Shown here: piece after piece, positions 24,363-31,716 of the stretch
How positions within the stretch are numbered: position 1 is the stretch's first letter
How the letters are laid out: each line of letters opens with the position of its first letter
Source: Gracilimonas sp040904925
Lineage (GTDB): Bacteria > Bacteroidota > Rhodothermia > Balneolales > Balneolaceae
Length of the DNA: 64,000 nt
NCBI GenBank assembly: GCA_040904925.1
Contig: JBBDSP010000006.1
Span: forward strand, 62,001-126,000
Direction of reading: 5' to 3'
The notes under the pieces: generated by a model
Told to the model about the DNA's origin: nothing
What the model saw: only the letters and a program-made list of their open reading frames with translations
Databases searched by the model: none
Made by a program: the position numbers and the translations under genes

Positions 24363-27044
24363 CTTTTCAAAATCTTTCAACTGCTCACGCAGTTTGGCGA
24401 GGCTTTCTTCAGTATCTGCTCTCTTTTTCTTCTCAAGCTCAACTACCTCGGCCGGGGCATTATTTACAAATCCGTCATTCGAAAGCTTTCCGTTTATGCC
24501 TTTTAAAAATCCTTCCAACCTATCAATTTCTTTTTGAATGCGCTCGCGTTCTTTTTCAAAATCAACGAGTCCTTCCAGTGGCACGTAAATCTCATTTCCA
24601 TCAACCATAGAAGAGGAATACACCTTTGGCTTTTCAATATCGGTAGAAACCGTTAGTGATTTGATACTCTCCAATTTCTCAAGCACCATCCTGTTTTCGA
24701 GAATAGCTTTTGTGGTCGAATCTTCTTTCGTATTTATTAGGACATCCAATTCTTCTTTAGGAGACACATTTACTTCTGATCGAATATTACGAAGGGAAGA
24801 AACCATTTCTTGAAGTGTACTGAATAGTTTGATGTCGTCTTTACTCAATTTAGAATCATCCACCTTTGGCCATTCAGAAACTAAAAGTGCTTCTTCCGTC
24901 GAGCGATCCTGAATATGTTGCCAGATCTCCTCACTAATGAACGGCATGAAAGGATGTAGGAGCTTCATCAGATGCTCAAAAAATCCAAGGGCTGTATTCA
25001 GTTTCTCTTTGGGGATATTTTGCCCGTATTCCTCCGGTTTTGCAAGCTCTATATACCAGTCACAGAAATCATCCCAGATCAGCGAGTACACTTTTTTGAG
25101 TGCATCGTTCAGCTTGTAGTTATCAAAATCTTTATTTACACCTTCAATGGTCTGCTGAATTCTGGCAGCCATCCATCGGTCGGAGAGATCGTCTCTATTT
25201 ATTTCAGAAGTTGGTTCATAATCCACGTCTTCTTCCATGTTCATGGTAAGGAAGCGGAAGGCATTCCAGATTTTATTGCTGAAATTTCGTCCCTGTTCAC
25301 AAAGTTTTTCTTCAAAAGGCAGGTCGTTTCCGGCGGGGGTTGCAAAGAGCATTCCCATTCGGATTCCATCAGCTCCGTATTTCTTTATGAGCTCCAGAGG
25401 ATCAGGAGAATTCCCGAGGCTCTTGCTCATTTTCCGGCCTTTTTTATCTCGTACGATCCCGGTGTAATACACATTGTCGAATGGCTTCTCATCCATATAC
25501 TCATATCCGGCAATGATCATCCGTGCCACCCAAAAGAACATGATCTCGGGAGCAGTAACCAGGTCTTTGGTAGGGTAGTAGTAATCTAATTCTTTATTGG
25601 CTTTTTCGGTTTTGATAAACTTGGGATCAAACACCGAAATTGGCCACAGCCATGATGAGAACCAGGTATCTAATACGTCTTCATCCTGCTTTAAATTCGT
25701 AAATTTCAAACCCTGGTCTTTGAATTTTTCTTCCGCATCTGCTTCGGTTTTAGCTACAACGAATTCATCATCTTCGTTATACCAGGCCGGAATTCGGTGC
25801 CCCCACCAAAGCTGACGCGAAATACACCAGTCGCGCACGTTTTCCATCCAATGTCGATACGTGTTTTTGAATTTGGCGGGATGAAATTCAACGGTGTCAT
25901 CCATTACGTTTTCGAGGGCGGGCTGAGCTAGTTCTTTCATGGAAACCCACCATTGTAAAGAAAGACGTGGCTCAATTACTGCATCGGTACGCTCGGAATA
26001 ACCAATCTTGTTCTTATAATCTTCTGTTTTTAGCAGCAGGTCGGCTTCTTCCAGATCTTTGGCAATTTGCTTGCGTACTTTAAAACGATCCATGCCGATA
26101 TACAGCTCGCCTTCTTCACTCACTGTACCATCTTCATTCAGCATATTGATGGTTGGGAGGTCATGCTTTTGGCCGATATTATAGTCATTCTCATCGTGAG
26201 CAGGGGTGATCTTCAAACAACCCGTTCCAAATTCCATATCCACATACTCATCTTCGATGATCGGAACTTCGCGGTTAACCAGCGGCACGATCACTTTCTT
26301 TCCTTTCAGATGCGTATACCTGTCATCATCCGGATTAACGCAGACTGCGGTATCACCCAGTAAAGTTTCAGGTCGGGTAGTAGCGATGGTCACAAAATCA
26401 TCTTCACCCAAGATCTTGTACTTAATGTGATACAGCCTGGAGTTCACTTCCTTGTGAATTACTTCTTCATCGCTAAGGGCAGTTTTTGCCACAGGATCCC
26501 AGTTGATCATCCGGGCACCGCGATAGATCTTGCCTTTCTGATACAAGTCAATAAAAACATCGATCACACTTTCGGAATATTCTGGATTCATGGTGAAGTT
26601 GGTGCGATCCCAGTCACAGCTGGCACCCAGTTTCTTGAGTTGTTCCAGGATGATACCGCCGTGCTCGTGGGTCCAATCCCATGCGTGTTCTAAGAATTCA
26701 TCCCGTTCCAGATCTCCTTTCTTAATTCCTTTTTCGCGAAGGCGTTTTACTACTTTGGCTTCTGTAGCAATAGAAGCATGATCTGTTCCCGGCACCCAGC
26801 AGGCGTTATACCCTTGCATTCGTGCTCTTCTTACCAACACATCCTGAATGGTATTGTTGAGCATGTGTCCCATGTGCAGAACACCGGTAACATTGGGAGG
26901 GGGGATGACGACGGTAAATGATTCTCTGTCATCCGGCTCTGAATGGAAATAATTATTCTCCATCCAGTGCTGATACCATTTATCTTCAACTTGGGATGCG
27001 TCGTATTGTGCAGGAATTTCTTTGGTTTTCTTATCAGAACTCAT
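24360..27044 (-). CDS. valS: Valine--tRNA ligase
   Basis: This 894-residue class I synthetase charges tRNA-Val. The HIGH motif appears as HMGH (57-60) in PPPNVTGVLHMGH, the editing (CP1) domain contains TTRPETLLGDTAV, and the KMSKS motif reads GRKMSKSLGNS (about residue 535). The anticodon-binding domain and a C-terminal Glu/Lys-rich coiled coil (about 820-894) are typical of ValS and separate it from IleRS and LeuRS. The frame ends inside a dyad repeat. Length is normal, so function is expected. Confidence 0.97.
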   Translation of the reverse strand: MSSDKKTKEIPAQYDASQVEDKWYQHWMENNYFHSEPDDRESFTVVIPPPNVTGVLHMGHMLNNTIQDVLVRRARMQGYNACWVPGTDHASIATEAKVVKRLREKGIKKGDLERDEFLEHAWDWTHEHGGIILEQLKKLGASCDWDRTNFTMNPEYSESVIDVFIDLYQKGKIYRGARMINWDPVAKTALSDEEVIHKEVNSRLYHIKYKILGEDDFVTIATTRPETLLGDTAVCVNPDDDRYTHLKGKKVIVPLVNREVPIIEDEYVDMEFGTGCLKITPAHDENDYNIGQKHDLPTINMLNEDGTVSEEGELYIGMDRFKVRKQIAKDLEEADLLLKTEDYKNKIGYSERTDAVIEPRLSLQWWVSMKELAQPALENVMDDTVEFHPAKFKNTYRHWMENVRDWCISRQLWWGHRIPAWYNEDDEFVVAKTEADAEEKFKDQGLKFTNLKQDEDVLDTWFSSWLWPISVFDPKFIKTEKANKELDYYYPTKDLVTAPEIMFFWVARMIIAGYEYMDEKPFDNVYYTGIVRDKKGRKMSKSLGNSPDPLELIKKYGADGIRMGMLFATPAGNDLPFEEKLCEQGRNFSNKIWNAFRFLTMNMEEDVDYEPTSEINRDDLSDRWMAARIQQTIEGVNKDFDNYKLNDALKKVYSLIWDDFCDWYIELAKPEEYGQNIPKEKLNTALGFFEHLMKLLHPFMPFISEEIWQHIQDRSTEEALLVSEWPKVDDSKLSKDDIKLFSTLQEMVSSLRNIRSEVNVSPKEELDVLINTKEDSTTKAILENRMVLEKLESIKSLTVSTDIEKPKVYSSSMVDGNEIYVPLEGLVDFEKERERIQKEIDRLEGFLKGINGKLSNDGFVNNAPAEVVELEKKKRADTEESLAKLREQLKDFEK

Positions 27045-27089
27045 AGATCTTATTCAGGTAACAAAGTTTAAAAAATGCAGCTGGAATAA

Positions 27090-27123
27090 GAATTCAGAAT
27101 TCAGAATTCTGAATTCTGAATTC
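27090..27123. repeat. Perfect 34-bp palindrome between rsmB and valS
   Basis: From 27090 to 27123 the sequence equals its own reverse complement, centred between 27106 and 27107. It is built from five GAATTC units in tandem separated by AG on the left and TG on the right. It lies between the end of rsmB and the start of valS, in the valS leader. Without a loop it would form a cruciform in DNA or a long hairpin in RNA. Confidence 0.9.
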
Positions 27124-27130
27124 CCAAAAA

Positions 27131-28450
27131 TTATTTCACTCGTTTTAGGAGTACACCGAAGTGACCGTCGCAGCCGTGTTTGTGCGGGAAGGTTTGGTAG
27201 GAGAGTTTGTCTTCTGCCAATACTTCTTCAGGGAGATAATCATCCAGTGGCTCCAGCTCAAAATTATCCATTTTGGCCAGGAACTTCTCGATCTGCTCCA
27301 TATTTTCTTCAGGTTCTAATGAGCAGGTGCTGTAAACCAATCGACCGCCACGCTTAACCATGTTTGAGGCTTCTTCAAGGAGTTGCTCCTGAAGTTCGGC
27401 TGCATTTTTTAAACCCTCTTCGTCGCGTCTCCATCTCAGGTCGGCACGTTTACTGAGAACTCCGGTTCCGGTACAGGGAGCATCCAAAAGAACAGCATCA
27501 GCTAACCCAAGGGAGACTTCAAGTACATCTCCTCCGCGAATCTTGATATTCTCGGCTCCATAACTCAATGCACTTTCGGCAAGCATCTGAAGTCGGTCAT
27601 TTGAAATATCGACGGAAAGAATCTCACCTTCACCCTGCATTAGGTCGGCCATCATAATTGATTTGGTACCCGGAGCTGCACAAAGATCAAACACTTTTTC
27701 ACCGGGCTGAGGGTCCAGAATAGTCGGAGCAAATCCAGCTGCAATATCCTGTACCAGGCAAATTCCTTTTGAAAGCAATCCCTTTTCGATAAAAGGCTGA
27801 ACAGTCGGTACTTTATAATAGTAGGGCAGCCAGTCGCTTGCTTCAAATTCTATATCCATTTTTTCCATGCGGAGCTCAAAATTCTCCGGCTTGGTACGTA
27901 AACTGTTAACCCGAACGTAATAATGCGGTCGGGAATTGTTAGCCTGCATCAGCTGGAATGCTTCACGTTCACCAAAGCGTTCTCTCCATCGGGCAACCAT
28001 CCACTCAGGGTGAGAGAAGGTAGTAGCTACCAGTTTGTTACGATCTTTGAATCCCGGTTTGGGGAGTTTTTCACGATCACGCTGCAGGTTGCGCATGATA
28101 GCATTGACCAGATCCCCGGTTTTAGAACCTAATTTCATCTTGGCAATTTCCACCGCTTCATTAATGGCAGCATAATCTGGAGTACTGTCCATGAATAGCA
28201 TATCATAAATAGCGAGGCGCAGGATGTTTTTGAGCCCCGGTTTCATTTCAGCTACAGAAACGCTTGAAAATTCATCGATCAGGAAATCGAGATAACTTCG
28301 CTTACGTAATATATTCTGGACGTATTCTCTAACCTGAGCACGTTCCCGAGGTTCTAACTCATTAGCGTGGGCATAATCAAGCACCTGCTTTTCATCAAAT
28401 TCTATAAGAATGTCTACACTTACCGAGCGTTCTGATATTTCAGTTTCCAA
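27131..28450 (-). CDS. rsmB: 16S rRNA m5C methyltransferase RsmB-like, with NusB domain
   Basis: This 439-residue protein has an N-terminal NusB-like RNA-binding domain (about 1-130; PDYAAINEAVEIAKMKLGSK) and a Rossmann methyltransferase domain with AAPGTKSIMMADLM, DAPCTGTGVLSKRADLRW, and STCSLEPEEN, holding the two catalytic cysteines. It would methylate C967 of 16S rRNA. The only start in frame is TTG at 28448-28450; the frame upstream closes after 23 codons without ATG or GTG. A terminator-like hairpin lies 40 bp before the start, so expression may be attenuated. It is upstream of valS on the same strand. Confidence 0.93.
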   Translation of the reverse strand: METEISERSVSVDILIEFDEKQVLDYAHANELEPRERAQVREYVQNILRKRSYLDFLIDEFSSVSVAEMKPGLKNILRLAIYDMLFMDSTPDYAAINEAVEIAKMKLGSKTGDLVNAIMRNLQRDREKLPKPGFKDRNKLVATTFSHPEWMVARWRERFGEREAFQLMQANNSRPHYYVRVNSLRTKPENFELRMEKMDIEFEASDWLPYYYKVPTVQPFIEKGLLSKGICLVQDIAAGFAPTILDPQPGEKVFDLCAAPGTKSIMMADLMQGEGEILSVDISNDRLQMLAESALSYGAENIKIRGGDVLEVSLGLADAVLLDAPCTGTGVLSKRADLRWRRDEEGLKNAAELQEQLLEEASNMVKRGGRLVYSTCSLEPEENMEQIEKFLAKMDNFELEPLDDYLPEEVLAEDKLSYQTFPHKHGCDGHFGVLLKRVK

Positions 28451-28489
28451 AGGAGTACGAGTTTTAAAATTGAGGTTACCGGCAACAAA

Positions 28490-28513
28490 AAAAGGTGATT
28501 GTTGTCACCTTTT
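28490..28513 (-). terminator. Terminator-like hairpin in the rsmB leader
   Basis: AAAAGGTGA (28490-28498) pairs with TCACCTTTT (28505-28513) around a TTGTTG loop. On the minus strand seven T follow, so it would stop transcripts heading into rsmB, whose start is 40 bp on. A TATCTTTG promoter-like element on the minus strand (28570-28577) lies about 57 bp upstream. It may be an attenuator, or may end a short RNA from the adjoining intergenic region. Confidence 0.5.
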
Positions 28514-28928
28514 GTCGTGGATGATGCAATAAAACAAAGCACGATTCTGAACGTGACTTTAATAGCTTACAAAGATAAAAGTTTAACGCGGGAGTTGCTA
28601 ATGGAAGTATGGGGTTTTGTAGGTTTTTTATAAGTACCTAAAGAAGGTAAGAGAGGAATCTTTTATTTCTGTAATTTACGGTCTGCCGGCTTGCAGCCGT
28701 CTGACCGTTTGCTTGCTTCAATCCACGAACCTTAATCCATAGATCAGACCGCATATCGGTCAGATCGAGATCGATTTTGAGTGGATAGCTGATAATCAGC
28801 CAAAATATTTGTAGAGTTTTTCGTTGCCTCTCTTTATCTATCTCCCTATCTTTGACAGCCTTTGCAGTAGTGCATTAAAAAAGCTGCTAATTATCTAAGC
28901 AAAAACTAACAAAATCGCGATTTAGCAC
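28514..28928. other. Long structured intergenic region between rsmB and atpD
   Basis: No credible reading frame is present. The stretch 28681-28800 holds several short hairpins: CGGCT/AGCCG (28688-28700), GACCG/CGGTC (28747-28761) and GCTGAT/ATCAGC (28788-28800). Minus-strand TATCTTTG at 28570-28577 and plus-strand TATCTTTG at 28847-28854 resemble divergent promoters for rsmB and atpD. The middle could hold a small RNA or a decayed gene; no known RNA family was recognised. Confidence 0.4.
28824..28854 (+). promoter_or_regulatory. Bacteroidota-type promoter of atpDC
   Basis: TTG at 28824-28826 and TATCTTTG at 28847-28854 are separated by 20 bp and fit the TTG-N~20-TAnnTTTG pattern. The ATG of atpD follows 74 bp after the -7 element, implying a leader of about 65 nt. 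Confidence 0.55.
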
Positions 28929-30425
28929 ATGAATAAAGGAAAGATAGCCCAGGTAATTGGACCTGTAGTTGACGTTGATTTTTCAGACAGTAAAACTCCC
29001 GCTGTTCTCAATGCTCTTGAAATTGAGATGACAGACGGTTCAACTCTAACGCTTGAGGTTGCACAACACCTTGGTGAAGATCGTGTGCGTACTATCGCGA
29101 TGGATTCAACCGACGGACTTGTTCGCGGTATGGATGTAAGCGATACCGGTAAAGCTATTTCAATGCCGGTTGGTGAAGATATCAGAGGCCGACTTTTTAA
29201 TGTAGTAGGTGCCTCCATTGATGGTATCGATGCTCCGGAAGGAAAAAACTCTTATCCGATTCACCGCGATGCTCCTGCTTTTGATCAATTGGCAACTTCA
29301 ACTGAGATGTTGGAAACCGGTATCAAAGTAGTTGACTTGCTTTGCCCATATGCTAAAGGTGGTAAGATCGGATTGTTCGGTGGTGCCGGTGTAGGTAAAA
29401 CCGTATTGATCCAGGAATTGATCAACAACATTGCAAAAGAGCACGGTGGACTTTCCGTATTTGCCGGTGTTGGTGAGCGTACCCGTGAAGGAAATGACCT
29501 TCTTCGTGAGTTCCTTGAATCAGGCATTATCAACTATGGTGATGAGTTCAAAGAATCTATGGAAAAAGGAGAGTGGGATCTTTCCAAAGTTGACAAAACG
29601 AAATTAAAAGAATCTCAGGCAACTCTTGTATTCGGCCAGATGAATGAGCCTCCGGGAGCCCGTGCACGTGTAGCACTTTCCGGATTGACCGTTGCTGAGT
29701 ATTTCCGCGATGAAGTATCCCGTGATATTCTACTCTTTATTGATAATATTTTCCGATTCACTCAGGCCGGTTCTGAGGTATCAGCACTTCTGGGTCGTAT
29801 GCCTTCTGCGGTAGGTTACCAGCCAACTCTGGCTACGGAAATGGGTGACCTTCAGGAGCGTATTACTTCTACCAAAGACGGATCTATTACTTCGGTCCAG
29901 GCAGTTTATGTACCTGCTGATGACTTGACTGATCCTGCTCCGGCAACCACTTTTACTCACCTTGATGCAACAACCGTACTTTCTCGTGCATTGACACAGA
30001 TCGGTATCTATCCTGCGGTTGATCCATTGGATTCTTCTTCAACTATTTTGGATCCTAAAGTAGTTGGACAAGAGCATTACGATGTAGCAAACCGCGTAAC
30101 ACGTCTGCTTCAGAACTACAAAGATCTTCAGGATATTATTGCCATCTTAGGTATGGATGAGCTTTCTGATGAAGATAAATTGGTTGTAAGCCGTGCACGC
30201 CGTGTTCAGCGTTTCCTATCACAGAACTTCCATGTGGCCGAGCAGTTTACCGGTCAACCCGGAGTTTATGTGAAAGTGGATGAAACCATTCGCGGGTTCA
30301 AGATGATTCTTGAAGGCGAGTTAGACCACCTTCCTGAAAATGCATTCTATATGGTAGGAAACATTGACGAAGCGATCGCTAAAGGTGAGAAACTGCTTGC
30401 CGAAGCTGAAGAAGAAGCTGCTTAA
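28929..30425 (+). CDS. atpD: F0F1 ATP synthase subunit beta
   Basis: This 498-residue protein is the catalytic beta subunit of the F1 sector. The P-loop GGAGVGKTVLI lies near residues 151-161, GERTREGNDL and the Walker B LLFIDNIFRFTQAGSEVSALLGRMPSAVGYQPTL-like region follow, quoted here as LLFIDNIFRFTQAG. It hydrolyses or makes ATP with the alpha subunit at the inner membrane. Only the beta and epsilon genes are here; the other subunits must be encoded elsewhere, a split known in Bacteroidota-related genomes. The ATG starts the standard N-terminus NKGKIAQVIGPVVDVDF. Confidence 0.98.
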   Translation: MNKGKIAQVIGPVVDVDFSDSKTPAVLNALEIEMTDGSTLTLEVAQHLGEDRVRTIAMDSTDGLVRGMDVSDTGKAISMPVGEDIRGRLFNVVGASIDGIDAPEGKNSYPIHRDAPAFDQLATSTEMLETGIKVVDLLCPYAKGGKIGLFGGAGVGKTVLIQELINNIAKEHGGLSVFAGVGERTREGNDLLREFLESGIINYGDEFKESMEKGEWDLSKVDKTKLKESQATLVFGQMNEPPGARARVALSGLTVAEYFRDEVSRDILLFIDNIFRFTQAGSEVSALLGRMPSAVGYQPTLATEMGDLQERITSTKDGSITSVQAVYVPADDLTDPAPATTFTHLDATTVLSRALTQIGIYPAVDPLDSSSTILDPKVVGQEHYDVANRVTRLLQNYKDLQDIIAILGMDELSDEDKLVVSRARRVQRFLSQNFHVAEQFTGQPGVYVKVDETIRGFKMILEGELDHLPENAFYMVGNIDEAIAKGEKLLAEAEEEAA

Positions 30426-30445
30426 TCAACTTATAAAAACTGATC

Positions 30446-30703
30446 ATGAGCACATTCAATGCACAGATACTCACTCCTAACGGTTCTCTCTTTGAGGGAG
30501 AAGTTAACGGGGTCAAGTTGCCCGGAACCCAAGGGAGTTTCGAAGTAAAAGCGAATCACGCCCCCATAGTTTCGACCCTGGAAAAAGGCACCGTTTTGGT
30601 ACGTAAATCCGGCGGTGAAGTTACTTATGCAATTTCAGGTGGATTCGTTGAAGTAAATAACAATAAGCTCACATTATTGGCAGAATCTGTAGAAGAAGTC
30701 TGA
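30446..30703 (+). CDS. atpC: F0F1 ATP synthase subunit epsilon, short form
   Basis: This 85-residue protein is the N-terminal beta-sandwich domain of AtpC: FNAQILTPNGSLFEGEVNGV, PGTQGSFEVKANHAPIVSTL, and AISGGFVEVNNNKLTLLAES. The usual C-terminal pair of helices (total about 130-140 residues in E. coli), which can block rotation, is absent. A single-domain epsilon is common in Bacteroidota. It follows atpD by 20 bp, before a strong terminator. Confidence 0.95.
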   Translation: MSTFNAQILTPNGSLFEGEVNGVKLPGTQGSFEVKANHAPIVSTLEKGTVLVRKSGGEVTYAISGGFVEVNNNKLTLLAESVEEV

Positions 30704-30726
30704 TGTGATTTTCAAATTTAGTATTT

Positions 30727-30755
30727 AAAAGCCGATGGAAACATCGGCTTTTTTT
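30727..30755 (+). terminator. Rho-independent terminator of atpDC
   Basis: AAAAGCCGATG (30727-30737) pairs with CATCGGCTTTT (30742-30752) around a GAAA tetraloop, followed by more T. It lies 24 bp after the atpC stop and is a strong terminator for the plus strand. Confidence 0.93.
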
Positions 30756-30804
30756 GTTTCCGGAAGAGTCTATATTCACAAACAATCTTCAATAATATTG
30801 ATCT

Positions 30805-31704
30805 ATGAGAACACTCTTTCTACTTTTCTTTCTTGTCTTTCCAATACTTCTTTTCGCTCAGCAGAGTCCTGACACCACATTTACGATCAATATTGAAAAC
30901 CCTGAATTTAAAAAAGGAGAAGGGCCGGTTTTATGCATCGATTCTGCCCATAATAATTTCCATAAATTGAATGGAGGATTTTCACCTTTTGCACGAGTAA
31001 TGAGGCATGATGGATATGTAGTCAAAGATTTTAATTATCCTCTTACCCTAACAGGTCAGCTTAATACTTGTAATGTTTTAGTAATAGCAAACCCGTTACA
31101 CGAAAGTAATATTGAAAACTGGGTGCTTCCAAATCCATCCGCTTTTTCTGAAGATGAAATACAGAGTCTGAATCAGTGGGTAGAAAAAGGTGGAGCACTG
31201 TTCCTGATAGCAGATCATATGCCATTTGCCGGGGCAGCTTCAGACCTTGGATCATCTTTTGGGTTCAGGTTCAGGAATGGTTTTGCAACGCTTGAAAAGG
31301 AACAGAATAAGCCCGACCTGTTTACTTTAGAAAATGGACGATTACTGGAAAGTCCTATCTCAGGGGAGGACATAACTTCAGTAACTACTTTCACAGGTTC
31401 GGCTTTCACTTATCCGGATCAGGCGATTCCTGTACTTGTTTTTGCGGAAGGCGATTTTAGTCTTGAACCTGAAGTGGCCTGGCAGTTTGAGGAAAATACA
31501 GAGACGGTAGATATCGGTAATTATACTCAGGGCGCGATCATGGAGTATGGCAATGGTAAACTGGCTGTTTTCGGCGAAGCAGCTATGTTCACGGCTCAAA
31601 CCATTCAAACTCCCCAGGGAGAATTTAAAGTAGGCTTAAATAACCCGGATCTTGCTCCACAAAACCTTCAATTCCTCTTAAAGCTGATGCACTGGCTGGA
31701 TTAA
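30805..31704 (+). CDS. Secreted protein of GATase1/DUF4350-like type
   Basis: This 299-residue protein has a Sec signal peptide (MRTLFLLFFLVFPILLFA, cleavage before QQS). The rest includes VLCIDSAHNNFHKLNGGFSP, LVIANPLHE, and LNQWVEKGGALFLIADHMPFAG, which resemble the class I glutamine amidotransferase-like fold in DUF4350 proteins. A catalytic Cys of true amidotransferases is not evident, so a binding or structural role is likelier. It is isolated between the atpDC terminator and the convergent PBP gene, 12 bp away. Confidence 0.65.
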   Translation: MRTLFLLFFLVFPILLFAQQSPDTTFTINIENPEFKKGEGPVLCIDSAHNNFHKLNGGFSPFARVMRHDGYVVKDFNYPLTLTGQLNTCNVLVIANPLHESNIENWVLPNPSAFSEDEIQSLNQWVEKGGALFLIADHMPFAGAASDLGSSFGFRFRNGFATLEKEQNKPDLFTLENGRLLESPISGEDITSVTTFTGSAFTYPDQAIPVLVFAEGDFSLEPEVAWQFEENTETVDIGNYTQGAIMEYGNGKLAVFGEAAMFTAQTIQTPQGEFKVGLNNPDLAPQNLQFLLKLMHWLD

Positions 31705-31716
31705 ATTCTGATCAGA

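Noticed and set aside
24972..25589. Plus-strand frame of 205 codons inside valS
   Set aside because: Antisense shadow of ValS with no independent start signal or motif.
28690..28800. tRNA-like T-loop sequence in the atpD upstream region
   Set aside because: No acceptor or anticodon stem can be formed around it.
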